A stretch of DNA of 54,761 nucleotides, from NCBI GenBank assembly GCA_964406795.1, contig CAYOTA010000010.1, positions 1 to 54,761 on the forward strand, read 5' to 3'. A model generated the notes under the pieces. It was not told the origin of the DNA and made no database searches. It saw nothing but the letters and a program-made list of their open reading frames with translations. A program made the translations under genes and the position numbers. Below are positions 26,972 to 35,479 of the stretch, one piece after another. The DNA comes from JAGORM01 sp964406795 (lineage in GTDB: Bacteria; Patescibacteriota; Microgenomatia; Levybacterales; GWA1-39-11). The stretch's first letter is position 1. Every line of letters begins with the position of its first letter.

Positions 26972-28425
26972 AGAAAAAATTAGAAATACTATTATTCGTT
27001 GGGGTTATTATTCTTGCCATAGTTCTTAGACTTTATAGATTTGATAATCCTATTGGAGATTGGCATGCATTTAGACAGGCAGACACATCAGCTGTTTCAA
27101 AAGTATTTGCTGCACAAGGGCTAGATGTATTACATCCTAAATATTTTGATATTTCTAACATCCAATCCGGCAAGGATAACCCGCAAGGTTTTAGGTTTGT
27201 TGAATTTCCAATTTATAATTTAATTCAAGCAACAACCTACAAGACTATTGGTGTATTTTCACTTGAGGAATGGGGAAGAGTTGTAACAATAATTTCGTCT
27301 GTTTTAACCTTGTTATTCATATTCCTCTTGGTAAGAAAACATTTAGATTATATTTCAGCTATTTTTGCATCGTTCTTTTTTGCGGTACTTCCTTTTTCAG
27401 TTTTTTATGGACGCGTAATTTTACCGGATCCAAGTACATCTATGGCAATACTTGGGGGGATTTACTTTTTTGATAGATGGTTAGATAAAAAACTAACGTT
27501 TTTAAATTTAAATAGTGCGCTCATATTTGGTGCTGCGCTTTTATTTACAGCAAGTGCATTCCTTCTTAAACCTTTTGCCTTATTTTTTACATTACCTATG
27601 ATATATCTTGTGTTTCAAAAATATGGAATTAAGACATTTATTAAATGGCAACTATACGTTTTTGCATTTTTGTCAGTTATGCCTTTGATTTTATGGAGAA
27701 TGTGGATTACTCAGTATCCTGAAGGAATTCCTGTATCAAATTGGTTATTCAACGAAGGGAATATAAGATTTACTGGTGCATTTTTTAATTGGTTGCTGGC
27801 CGAGCGCTTAAGTAAATTAATTCTAGGCTACTTTGCTGTATCATTACTAATCCTGGGATTATTTAAGAGAAGTGAAAAGAGCTACGGGTTTTTTGTTTCT
27901 TTCTTAGCATCCTCAATAATTTATGTAACAGTAATTGCCAGGGGAAATGTGCAACATGATTATTATCAAATTTTAATATTACCTACAATATGTATCCTTT
28001 TAGGAAGAGGTGCATCTCTTCTTCTTAAAATACCTGTTATGCTTGGGAAAAATATAGCTACAAATACAATTCTCGCAAGTGTACTCTTAGGCTGTATTAT
28101 TCTTTTTTCCTTCGTATTCTCATGGTTTCATGTACGTGATTACTTTAATATAAATAATCGTGGACTTGTTACGGCAGGACAAATTGCAGATTCAAAGCTT
28201 CCAAAAAACGCAAAAGTGATAGCTGCACTCAATGGAGATACGTCATTTTTGTATTACATAGGTAGGAAAGGCTGGCCTGCATATCAAAAGGGTCCACGAG
28301 AGTTAAAGGAAATGGGCGCAACACATATTGTTATTCCCAACCCAACACAGCAGGATTTTGAAGGATTAGGGAAAGAATTTAAAACATTTTATTCATCTTC
28401 TGAAGTTCTCATTTTAAGTTTATAA
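26968..28425 (+). CDS. ArnT/PMT_2-like GT-C glycosyltransferase
   Basis: A 485-aa polytopic protein. After the first helix comes RLYRFDNPIGDWHAFRQADT, with D31 and D39 in the first outer loop, then RFVEFPIYNL and a DPSTSMA segment, which place it in the PMT_2 (dolichyl-phosphate-mannose/ArnT-like) family. It would use a polyprenyl-phosphate sugar on the outer face of the membrane. ATGA overlap with the GT-C gene upstream, and two bases separate it from the GT4 gene downstream. Substrate unknown. Confidence 0.78.
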   Translation: MKKKLEILLFVGVIILAIVLRLYRFDNPIGDWHAFRQADTSAVSKVFAAQGLDVLHPKYFDISNIQSGKDNPQGFRFVEFPIYNLIQATTYKTIGVFSLEEWGRVVTIISSVLTLLFIFLLVRKHLDYISAIFASFFFAVLPFSVFYGRVILPDPSTSMAILGGIYFFDRWLDKKLTFLNLNSALIFGAALLFTASAFLLKPFALFFTLPMIYLVFQKYGIKTFIKWQLYVFAFLSVMPLILWRMWITQYPEGIPVSNWLFNEGNIRFTGAFFNWLLAERLSKLILGYFAVSLLILGLFKRSEKSYGFFVSFLASSIIYVTVIARGNVQHDYYQILILPTICILLGRGASLLLKIPVMLGKNIATNTILASVLLGCIILFSFVFSWFHVRDYFNINNRGLVTAGQIADSKLPKNAKVIAALNGDTSFLYYIGRKGWPAYQKGPRELKEMGATHIVIPNPTQQDFEGLGKEFKTFYSSSEVLILSL

Positions 28426-28427
28426 AA

Positions 28428-29600
28428 ATGAAAAAGATATTATTTGTTACATATGATTTTCCATACCCTACAACAAGTGGGGGGAAAAGTAGAATCTATA
28501 ATCTCATTAAATTCTCAAAATCTAAAGAAGTAGAATTTTATTTATATTCTTTTACTCGCCCATCCTTTGACAAGGAAAACATTCAAAAATTAGAGGACAT
28601 TGGAGTCTCAAAAGTATATATAAAATTACGGAAAAAAGTGAAAGATGCAGGAGTGTTATTTAAAACAGCTATTGGAACACATTCTATATTTAAACATCTA
28701 TATTATTCAAAGGAAGTAGAAAACGAAATACTAGAAATACTATCTAAGGAAAAAATAGATACAGTTCTTTTTGAAAGTTTTTATACGTCTTTTTATGTTT
28801 CCGACAAGTTAAAAAAATTGGGAATAGTGCAAATATTTGGGACAGAAAACATAGAGCATATGTTGTATTATGATTTTGCAAAAAAGAAGCCATCACTTAT
28901 AAGAAAAGGATATTTGGTTCAAGTGAGCAGGCTTCAGCACGAAGAAGAAAGTGCTTATAAAAAAGCCGATGTAGTTCTGGCAGTAACTTCTGATGAAAAA
29001 AAATATATATCGCCATTCACTAAATCTCCAGTTGAAGTAATTTCAAACGGTGTTGACACGAATGAACTCCAGTATAAGATGCAAAAAACACCAGGTAAGA
29101 ATTTATTATTTGTGGGGAATTTTTCATATTTTCCTAACGTGGATGCCATGAAGTTCTTTTATCATGAAGTATTTTTACAAATTCCGGATGCAACACTTAC
29201 CATTGTAGGAAAAAATCAGGACCAACTGCCATTTCTCATGCAAGACGCCAGGGTTAAAAATGTGGAATTTATAGAGGATATTAAAGATGCCTATTATAAT
29301 GCGAACATGTTTGTGTTTCCGGTGAGAATGGGAGGAGGAACAAACTTTAAAGTTCTAGAGGCAGCTTCATGTGGTACGCCTATTATTGCAATGCCTGATA
29401 GGATGCGGGGATTAGGGTTTGAAGCGGGTAGGGAATATATTTCGGCAGAAACAGCTCAGGATTTTATAACAAGTATTAATAGTCTTTCTGACAACGAAAC
29501 GTTAAGGGTTAAGATTTCTAAAAATGCCAGACAACTTGTGGAAAAAGAGTATGATTGGAATGCGATTGGTAAAAAGTTACATACAGTATTAGTAAAATAA
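28428..29600 (+). CDS. family 4 glycosyltransferase
   Basis: GT-B protein of 390 aa. The N-terminal LFVTYDFPYPTTSGGKSRI loop binds acceptor, NGVDTNEL starts the linker, LLFVGNFSYFPNVDAM begins the donor domain, and RMGGGTNFKVLEAASCGTPII is the donor-binding region with the second glutamate of the usual motif (the first is replaced by the GGG turn, as in the WcaI/ExpE7-like subgroup). Cytoplasmic. It sits between a GT-C and a GT2 gene in one operon. Confidence 0.85.
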   Translation: MKKILFVTYDFPYPTTSGGKSRIYNLIKFSKSKEVEFYLYSFTRPSFDKENIQKLEDIGVSKVYIKLRKKVKDAGVLFKTAIGTHSIFKHLYYSKEVENEILEILSKEKIDTVLFESFYTSFYVSDKLKKLGIVQIFGTENIEHMLYYDFAKKKPSLIRKGYLVQVSRLQHEEESAYKKADVVLAVTSDEKKYISPFTKSPVEVISNGVDTNELQYKMQKTPGKNLLFVGNFSYFPNVDAMKFFYHEVFLQIPDATLTIVGKNQDQLPFLMQDARVKNVEFIEDIKDAYYNANMFVFPVRMGGGTNFKVLEAASCGTPIIAMPDRMRGLGFEAGREYISAETAQDFITSINSLSDNETLRVKISKNARQLVEKEYDWNAIGKKLHTVLVK

Positions 29601-29601
29601 C

Positions 29602-30513
29602 ATGAAGAACATTGATATCTCCATTATTACAGTTGCATATAAATCACAAAACCAAATTAAAAAATGGGTTGAGAGTATTGTGGGGACTGTAAAAGATAAT
29701 TCCTTTGAAATGATTATTTCTGATAATAGTCCTGATTCCGAAACCGAAAAGGTGGTAATAGACTTACAAAAAAAATATAAGAATTTACATTATATTTATA
29801 ATGACGCGAATTTAGGATTTTCAAAAGGCAACAATGTAGGTATTAAGAAATCGTCAGGAGAGTTTCTTTTATTTCTTAATCCAGATATGGAGGTAGAGAA
29901 AGATTGTATAGATGGGATGATTGCGTATCTAAAGGTGCATCCTGAAATAGGAACCGCTACTCCGGCAGTGTATTTACCCAATGGAAAGCTGGATGACTCA
30001 TGTCACAGGGGATTTCCTACTCCATGGAGAGCGTTTTGTCATTTCTCTGGTCTTTCAAAAAAATTTCCTAAAAATAAATTATTTTCTGGTTATAATATGA
30101 CCTATCTTAATTTCCATAAATCTCATGAGATAGATGCACTTGCCGGTTCTTTTCTTCCAATCTCAAGAAAGCTTGGAGAAGAATTGTACTGGTGGGATGA
30201 GGATTATTTTTTCTACGGAGAGGACATAGATTTTTGTTACAGGATTAAGAAGAAAGGACTGGGAATTATGTATGTTCCCGAGTATAAAGCACTACACTAT
30301 AAAGGCCTGTCATCAGGCATTAAAGACGTATCAAAAGAACAATCCCAAGCAACTTTAGAGACCAAAATTTGGGCAACAAATCAGCGATTTAAAGCAATGG
30401 AGATATTTTATAACAAGCATTATAAGAAAAAGTATCCAGGAATTTTAACATGGGCAGTTATGACTGCCATAAAATGGAAACGCAAAAACACCCTCAAATC
30501 TTTAAGTCATTAA
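29602..30513 (+). CDS. family 2 glycosyltransferase
   Basis: GT2 of 303 aa in the rhamnosyltransferase-like group: ISIITVAYKSQ, SDNSPDSET, NLGFSKGNNVGIKKSSGEF, LNPDMEV as metal site, then WWDEDYFFYGEDIDFCYR. It starts one base after the GT4 stop and is the last gene of this operon segment; a 70-base gap with a promoter-like element follows. Confidence 0.88.
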   Translation: MKNIDISIITVAYKSQNQIKKWVESIVGTVKDNSFEMIISDNSPDSETEKVVIDLQKKYKNLHYIYNDANLGFSKGNNVGIKKSSGEFLLFLNPDMEVEKDCIDGMIAYLKVHPEIGTATPAVYLPNGKLDDSCHRGFPTPWRAFCHFSGLSKKFPKNKLFSGYNMTYLNFHKSHEIDALAGSFLPISRKLGEELYWWDEDYFFYGEDIDFCYRIKKKGLGIMYVPEYKALHYKGLSSGIKDVSKEQSQATLETKIWATNQRFKAMEIFYNKHYKKKYPGILTWAVMTAIKWKRKNTLKSLSH

Positions 30514-30568
30514 GTTATAGTTTGACTATCATTCAAAACTTCTAATCTACATGAACATGCTATATATG

Positions 30569-30577
30569 TGATACAGT
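30569..30577 (+). promoter_or_regulatory. extended -10 element (TGATACAGT)
   Basis: TG-A-TACAGT ends six bases before the ATG at 30584, so a transcript would begin at or next to the start codon. It is the only promoter-like signal in the 70-base gap. Confidence 0.45.
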
Positions 30578-30583
30578 TTATAT

Positions 30584-31417
30584 ATGGTAGATAGCCGAGC
30601 TGAATTTAAAAGACCACACGCACTTCACCCAGACATTAAAACAACTTTCCTTGCGCAGGGTAGAAATAAGAATGTAGCCGTAATCGGACAACCAGCAGAG
30701 AAATATACTCTTAAAGTATTTGATACTTTAGCTAGCGAAATATTTGAAGGGGAAGATTTGGTTGATGTAAAAGCAGCTGCTTTAAAATATCGTAATCATG
30801 AACAAAGATTGCAGCAGATTTTTGGAAATATTGGGCTTCCAAACGTAATTGTTTCTCATGAATTATTTGTTGGGTACGATGAAGATGGTCAAAAAAAACT
30901 ATTTGGATTTCAGCCTAAATTTGAAGACTATGTCACCTTAACACCAAATATAGATATGTTTGGTAAAAGATTTAATAGTAACCAGGATGATGAACCATTT
31001 GAGCCGTATTACTATTATAATCCCTTACCTCCAGGCGATTCCCGATATCAACAAGCTGAGGAAAGAGTCATCGCAACAGTTCAAAGATTTTCTGATAACC
31101 TAAGAGCTATAATACCGCCTGAAAATGTCGCGCATGTAGCAGATCAGTTGCCTAAGCTTCAAGTAGGTTTTGAGGCCGCATCACGAGCTATGGGTAGCTC
31201 TCTTGATATTTCCGGTTCTGGCCGGGGAAATATATTTCTTACCGCGGAAGGAGAATTAAAAATTATTGATACGGGATTAAAAACGCTTATGTTTGAGGAA
31301 GGAAAGGACGGAAATGCACAGTATGTATCACAAAGCGTAAAAGGATACTTTGATTTTCTGAGGCTAGTGGGAGTAGGGTTGCAACAGGGATTACAGAAAA
31401 CAGACAAAACTGGCTAG
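30584..31417 (+). CDS. kinase-like protein of unknown function
   Basis: I do not recognise this 277-aa protein as a named family. Its C-terminal part reads like the active-site loop of the protein-kinase/aminoglycoside-phosphotransferase fold: D208, then RGN with N215, IFLT, EGELKIID and DTG with D229. K44 in YTLKVFD fits the ATP-binding lysine of strand 3. The D-to-N spacing is longer than the usual D-x4-N. There is no signal peptide or membrane helix. It lies alone between two glycosyltransferase genes with its own promoter-like element. It could phosphorylate a sugar or regulate the locus, or be an inactive pseudokinase. Confidence 0.6.
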   Translation: MVDSRAEFKRPHALHPDIKTTFLAQGRNKNVAVIGQPAEKYTLKVFDTLASEIFEGEDLVDVKAAALKYRNHEQRLQQIFGNIGLPNVIVSHELFVGYDEDGQKKLFGFQPKFEDYVTLTPNIDMFGKRFNSNQDDEPFEPYYYYNPLPPGDSRYQQAEERVIATVQRFSDNLRAIIPPENVAHVADQLPKLQVGFEAASRAMGSSLDISGSGRGNIFLTAEGELKIIDTGLKTLMFEEGKDGNAQYVSQSVKGYFDFLRLVGVGLQQGLQKTDKTG

Positions 31418-31470
31418 GTTCAGGTTGTATTGATAAATACCATAAAATCAACGATAATTAACGTATAGAT

Positions 31471-32580
31471 ATGGATGCAAAAAAAATAGGGATTGATGTG
31501 AGGCTTTGGAATGAAACAGGAATCGGTAGGTACATAAGAAATTTAGTTGAAAATTTAATTCGAACTGACTCCGGTCACGAGTATATTCTTTTTGCTTGCT
31601 CAAAAGATTTTAATGACATTAAACGCCTTATATTAAAATCAGAGAATTTCCAAATAATTAAAGCTGATATACATTGGCATTCAGCATCTGAACAGATTGA
31701 GTTTCCTTCCTTACTAAATAAATATAATCTTGATCTCATGCATTTTCCTTATTTTTCCGTACCAGTTATGTATAAGAAACCGTTTGTTGTAACGGTGCAT
31801 GATTTAATTATTAATAATTTTTCAACAGGACGCGCAACAACACTTCCACGTCCTATTTATTTTGTAAAAAAAATTGGTTACTCATACGTACTCAAAAGCG
31901 CAATTAAAAACTCAAGAAAAATATTAGCGCCTTCACTTGCAACCAAACAAGAAATTTTGAGTCATTATTCGGTTCCTGCTCAAAAAATTGAAGTAACACC
32001 GGAGGGAATAGATAAAACTATTTTAGATTTTAAGCCAAATATATTTTCTGAAAAGCATCCATATTTTTTATATGTAGGCAATGCGTATCCTCACAAGAAT
32101 GTTGAGAGGCTTATTGAAGCCTTCTTGATCTTTTCCGAAAAGCACCCAGAATATAAATTGCGTTTAGTAGGAAAAAAAGATTTCTTTTATGAGCGGTTAA
32201 TACACAAAATTCATAATTCAAAAATAGAATTTATGGGATATGTTACAGATATGGATTTGGCTAAATTATACAAAAATTCGGAAGCAACAATAGCACCGTC
32301 CCTTATGGAGGGGTTTGGTTTAACCGTACTTGAGGCGTTAAGTCTTGGGAGTATTGTTGCATGTTCGGCAATTCCATCCTTGCAGGAAGTTGCAGGAGAG
32401 TCAGCAATCTATTTTGATCCTGAAGACGTATTAACTTTAACATCAGCAATGGAGACAGTAGCTGGTATGAACAAAGGCACACGGGACGAGAGAATATCTG
32501 CAGGTTTGACGCGTGCAGGCAAGTTTTCATGGGAGAAGATGACAAAAGAGACAATTGACGTGTATGAATCCTGCCTGTAG
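31471..32580 (+). CDS. family 4 glycosyltransferase
   Basis: GT-B enzyme of 369 aa, mannosyltransferase-like. RLWNETGIGRYIRNL is the N-terminal glycine-rich loop, VHDLI the central strand, YVGNAYPHKN opens the donor domain, and PSLMEGFGLTVLEAL holds E280 and E288 of E-x7-E. It resembles the truncated GT4 at 19156 in its N-terminal layout, so it shows what that fragment has lost. It is followed after 11 bases by another GT4. Confidence 0.88.
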   Translation: MDAKKIGIDVRLWNETGIGRYIRNLVENLIRTDSGHEYILFACSKDFNDIKRLILKSENFQIIKADIHWHSASEQIEFPSLLNKYNLDLMHFPYFSVPVMYKKPFVVTVHDLIINNFSTGRATTLPRPIYFVKKIGYSYVLKSAIKNSRKILAPSLATKQEILSHYSVPAQKIEVTPEGIDKTILDFKPNIFSEKHPYFLYVGNAYPHKNVERLIEAFLIFSEKHPEYKLRLVGKKDFFYERLIHKIHNSKIEFMGYVTDMDLAKLYKNSEATIAPSLMEGFGLTVLEALSLGSIVACSAIPSLQEVAGESAIYFDPEDVLTLTSAMETVAGMNKGTRDERISAGLTRAGKFSWEKMTKETIDVYESCL

Positions 32581-32591
32581 AATGCTTTCAC

Positions 32592-33680
32592 ATGACAAAA
32601 AAGACCTCTAGAAAGCCCCGAGTCGCACTAGTTTATGACAGAATTAATAAATGGGGTGGTGCAGAACGCATCCTCTTACTGCTTCACGATATATTTCCCG
32701 AAGCCCCGGTATATACGTCAGTCTACGACCCCTCAACCGCTGTATGGGCACATGACTTACACATAAAAACATCATTTTTGGAAAAAATTCCTTTTGCGCG
32801 TCGCCATCATGAATTTTTTGCATTATTCATGCCGTTTGCCTTTGAGCAGTTTGATTTTAGAAGATTTGATTATGTTATTTCACTTACGTCGGAAGGAGCA
32901 AAGGGAATTGTGACGGGTTCTAAAACAAAACATATTTGTATCTGCTTGACGCCAACACGCTACCTGTGGAGCGGATATGATATGTATTTTAAAAATAAAA
33001 TCTTTAGATATGTAACCTATCCGTTGGTTTGGTATTTGAGGCGTTGGGATGAGACAGCTGCAGCGCGCCCAGATGTTTTCATATCAATTTCTAAAACCGT
33101 ACAAGAACGTGTGAATAAATATTATAAGAGGGACAGCGAGATAGTTTTTCCACCGCTTTTTTTACGCGTTCCTAAACTTAAAAAGAGAAGTGAAGGATAC
33201 TTTCTGGTAGTTTCAAGACTATCACAATTTACACCACATAAAAGAGTAGAGCTGGCAATAAAAGCAGCGAATAAACTTAAATTTCAGTTAAAAGTTGTGG
33301 GTGAGGGTGACACATCTTATTTAAAAAGCATTGCGGGAGATACAGTCGAGATAGTAGGGAAAGTTGACGATACAACACTTTCTGACTATTATGCACGTTC
33401 AAAGGCACTTATATTTCCTGGGATAGAGGATTTTGGGTTAGTTATGGTAGAAGCTCAGGCATATGGAAAGCCGGTAATCGCGTATAGGGATGGGGGCGCA
33501 ACAGAAATAATTATTGAGGGAAAAACCGGAGAGTTTTTTGATACACCTTCAGTCATATCACTTGTGAATGCATTGAAAAAGTTCAATAATAAGAGGTATA
33601 ATACTAAAGATTGCATAGAAAATTCAAAAAGATTTAATAAAAATAAATTTATTTCAGCAATAAAAAAACACATATTATGA
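32592..33680 (+). CDS. family 4 glycosyltransferase (WbaZ-like)
   Basis: GT-B glycosyltransferase of 362 aa. VYDRINKWGGAERIL at residues 14-28 and CLTPTRYLW are typical of the WbaZ mannosyltransferase group. FLVVSRLSQFTPHKRVELAI starts the donor domain, and FPGIEDFGLVMVEAQAYG carries the E-x7-E pair. The ATGA overlap with a mannose-1-phosphate guanylyltransferase gene supports GDP-mannose as donor, by context only. Confidence 0.88.
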   Translation: MTKKTSRKPRVALVYDRINKWGGAERILLLLHDIFPEAPVYTSVYDPSTAVWAHDLHIKTSFLEKIPFARRHHEFFALFMPFAFEQFDFRRFDYVISLTSEGAKGIVTGSKTKHICICLTPTRYLWSGYDMYFKNKIFRYVTYPLVWYLRRWDETAAARPDVFISISKTVQERVNKYYKRDSEIVFPPLFLRVPKLKKRSEGYFLVVSRLSQFTPHKRVELAIKAANKLKFQLKVVGEGDTSYLKSIAGDTVEIVGKVDDTTLSDYYARSKALIFPGIEDFGLVMVEAQAYGKPVIAYRDGGATEIIIEGKTGEFFDTPSVISLVNALKKFNNKRYNTKDCIENSKRFNKNKFISAIKKHIL

Positions 33681-34759
33681 AAGCAGTCATCTTTGGAGGA
33701 GGAGTTGGTACAAGGCTTTGGCCATTGTCCAGAAAAAGTACTCCTAAACAATTTGAGAAAATAGTAGGGGACAAATCAACATTGCAATTAGCTGTTGATA
33801 GAATATCTCCTATCATTAGTCCGGAAGACATTTTTGTTTCGTCCGGTGAACGGTATGGTGAGATACTCAAAAAGCAGTTATCTCAGCTTCCTTCAAGTAA
33901 CTTTATTCTAGAGCCTGAGATGCGGGATGTGGGTGCGGCTGTAGGATTGGTTGCAGCAATTCTTGAAAAAATTTCCCCAGATGAACCATTTACCATATTA
34001 TGGAGCGACCATCTTGTAAAAAATGAAGAGTTGTTTAGAAATATACTTTTGGCCGGGGCACAAGTTTTATCCCAGGATAAAAATAAAATAATATTTATTG
34101 GCCAGAAGTCACGATTAGCAACTCAAAACTTGGGGTGGATTGAGTATGGAGAAAAAATAAAGGAAGTAAACGCGCTTCCTCTCTATGAATTTAAAAGTCT
34201 TCACTATAGACCTTCCTTAGAGTCTGCAAATGCGTTTCATGCAAGTGAGAGTCATGCTTGGAACCCAGGATATTTTGTGACAACACCTGCATTTTTAATG
34301 GGACTATACAAAAAATATGCAGGGGAGATGTATGAGGGATTGCTTCAAATTCAGGATGCATGGGGGACAGATAGGTATGAGGAAACCTTGGCTGAAATAT
34401 TTCCGAACTTTGAAAAAATCTCTTTTGACAATCTCATTTTGGAGAAAATGGGAAGTGGGGATGGGTATGTGATTGGTGCTGATTTTGGATGGTCGGATAT
34501 AGGAGCGTGGGAGCAATTAAAGGAAGCATTGTCTGAAACCGCTGACGAAAATGTGACAAAAGGAAAAACTATGCTTGAAGGATCCAGGGACAGTTTGGTG
34601 TTTAATTATACTAATCAGATGGTCGTTGGAATTGATCTGTCAGAATTCCTGGTTATAAATACAGAGGATGTAGTTTTAATTTGTCCCAAGAATTCAGTTC
34701 CAAAAATTAAAAAGCTTGTTGAAAGCCTGGCTGGGACAGAACATGAGCATCTAACCTAG
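33677..34759 (+). CDS. manC: mannose-1-phosphate guanylyltransferase
   Basis: Makes GDP-mannose from GTP and mannose-1-phosphate. GGGVGTRLWPLSRKSTPKQF at residues 7-26 is the pyrophosphorylase signature of this family; LWSDH holds the metal-binding aspartate, AWNPGYF the substrate loop, and GADFGWSDIGAWEQL near residue 272 is diagnostic of ManC/ManB-type NTP transferases. At 360 aa it lacks the C-terminal phosphomannose isomerase domain of bifunctional ManC. It supplies donor to the GT4 genes upstream. Confidence 0.92.
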   Translation: MKAVIFGGGVGTRLWPLSRKSTPKQFEKIVGDKSTLQLAVDRISPIISPEDIFVSSGERYGEILKKQLSQLPSSNFILEPEMRDVGAAVGLVAAILEKISPDEPFTILWSDHLVKNEELFRNILLAGAQVLSQDKNKIIFIGQKSRLATQNLGWIEYGEKIKEVNALPLYEFKSLHYRPSLESANAFHASESHAWNPGYFVTTPAFLMGLYKKYAGEMYEGLLQIQDAWGTDRYEETLAEIFPNFEKISFDNLILEKMGSGDGYVIGADFGWSDIGAWEQLKEALSETADENVTKGKTMLEGSRDSLVFNYTNQMVVGIDLSEFLVINTEDVVLICPKNSVPKIKKLVESLAGTEHEHLT

Positions 34760-34766
34760 TTTAATT

Positions 34767-35405
34767 ATGTTTTATAATCTTCTCAAAAGGCTAATTGATA
34801 TTTTTTCGTCAATTGTTCTGCTTATTTTTTTCTCTCCCATAATTTTACTTACGTCAATTGCTATTAAATTAGATTCACCAGGTCCAATATTTGCAGATAC
34901 TCCAATGCGTGTTGGAAAGGACGGAAAGCTTTTTAGAATGTATAAGTTTAGATCTATGGTGCAAAATGCTTATGAAATCCTCTCAGGTGACCCAAAATAT
35001 AAAACGTTATATGAGGAGTACAAAAAAAGTGGGTTTAAGTTAAAGCATGACCCAAGAGTAACACGAGTCGGGCATTTTATTCGTAAATATTCACTTGACG
35101 AAATTCCACAATTCTTAAATGTTCTTAAAGGTGATATGAGCTTAGTGGGTCCACGCGCATATTATCCTGATGAACTAAATTATCAACAGAAAAAGTATCC
35201 TCAAACAAAAGACTCAGTAAAAATTGTGTTATCTGTAAAGCCTGGAATTACAGGTCTTTGGCAGGTTTCCGGTCGTTCGGAAATTAACTTTGATAAGCGA
35301 ATTAAAATGGACGCTGTGTATGCGAAACGCCGGTCATTATTTTACGATGTGTATATTATTGGAAAAACCCCTCAGGCAATGTTTTCTGCTAAAGGAGCCA
35401 TGTAG
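34767..35405 (+). CDS. undecaprenyl-phosphate sugar phosphotransferase (monotopic PGT)
   Basis: Polyisoprenyl-phosphate phosphoglycosyl transferase that attaches the first sugar-1-phosphate to undecaprenyl phosphate. It is the short form (212 aa) with one reentrant N-terminal helix (about residues 11-33), the family motif MYKFRSM, the catalytic acid pair region SLDEIPQFLNVLKGDMSLVGPR, and KPGITGLWQVSGRS near the C-terminus. This is the catalytic core also found in WcaJ/RfbP without their extra N-terminal helices. As last gene of the glycan run it is the likely initiating enzyme. Confidence 0.9.
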   Translation: MFYNLLKRLIDIFSSIVLLIFFSPIILLTSIAIKLDSPGPIFADTPMRVGKDGKLFRMYKFRSMVQNAYEILSGDPKYKTLYEEYKKSGFKLKHDPRVTRVGHFIRKYSLDEIPQFLNVLKGDMSLVGPRAYYPDELNYQQKKYPQTKDSVKIVLSVKPGITGLWQVSGRSEINFDKRIKMDAVYAKRRSLFYDVYIIGKTPQAMFSAKGAM

Positions 35406-35473
35406 TGCATATTGACGCTTGTCAACTTGATTTTTGATTTAAATTTGTGTTTTAATTAACTGTTACGTGTTTA

Positions 35474-35479
35474 TATACT
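35474..35479 (+). promoter_or_regulatory. possible -10 box touching the GTG start of the DUF4012 gene
   Basis: TATACT directly abuts the GTG at 35480. If it is used, the transcript would begin inside the first codons and translation would have to start downstream, for example at ATG 35561. The spacer region from 35406 holds no clear -35 box. Confidence 0.35.
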
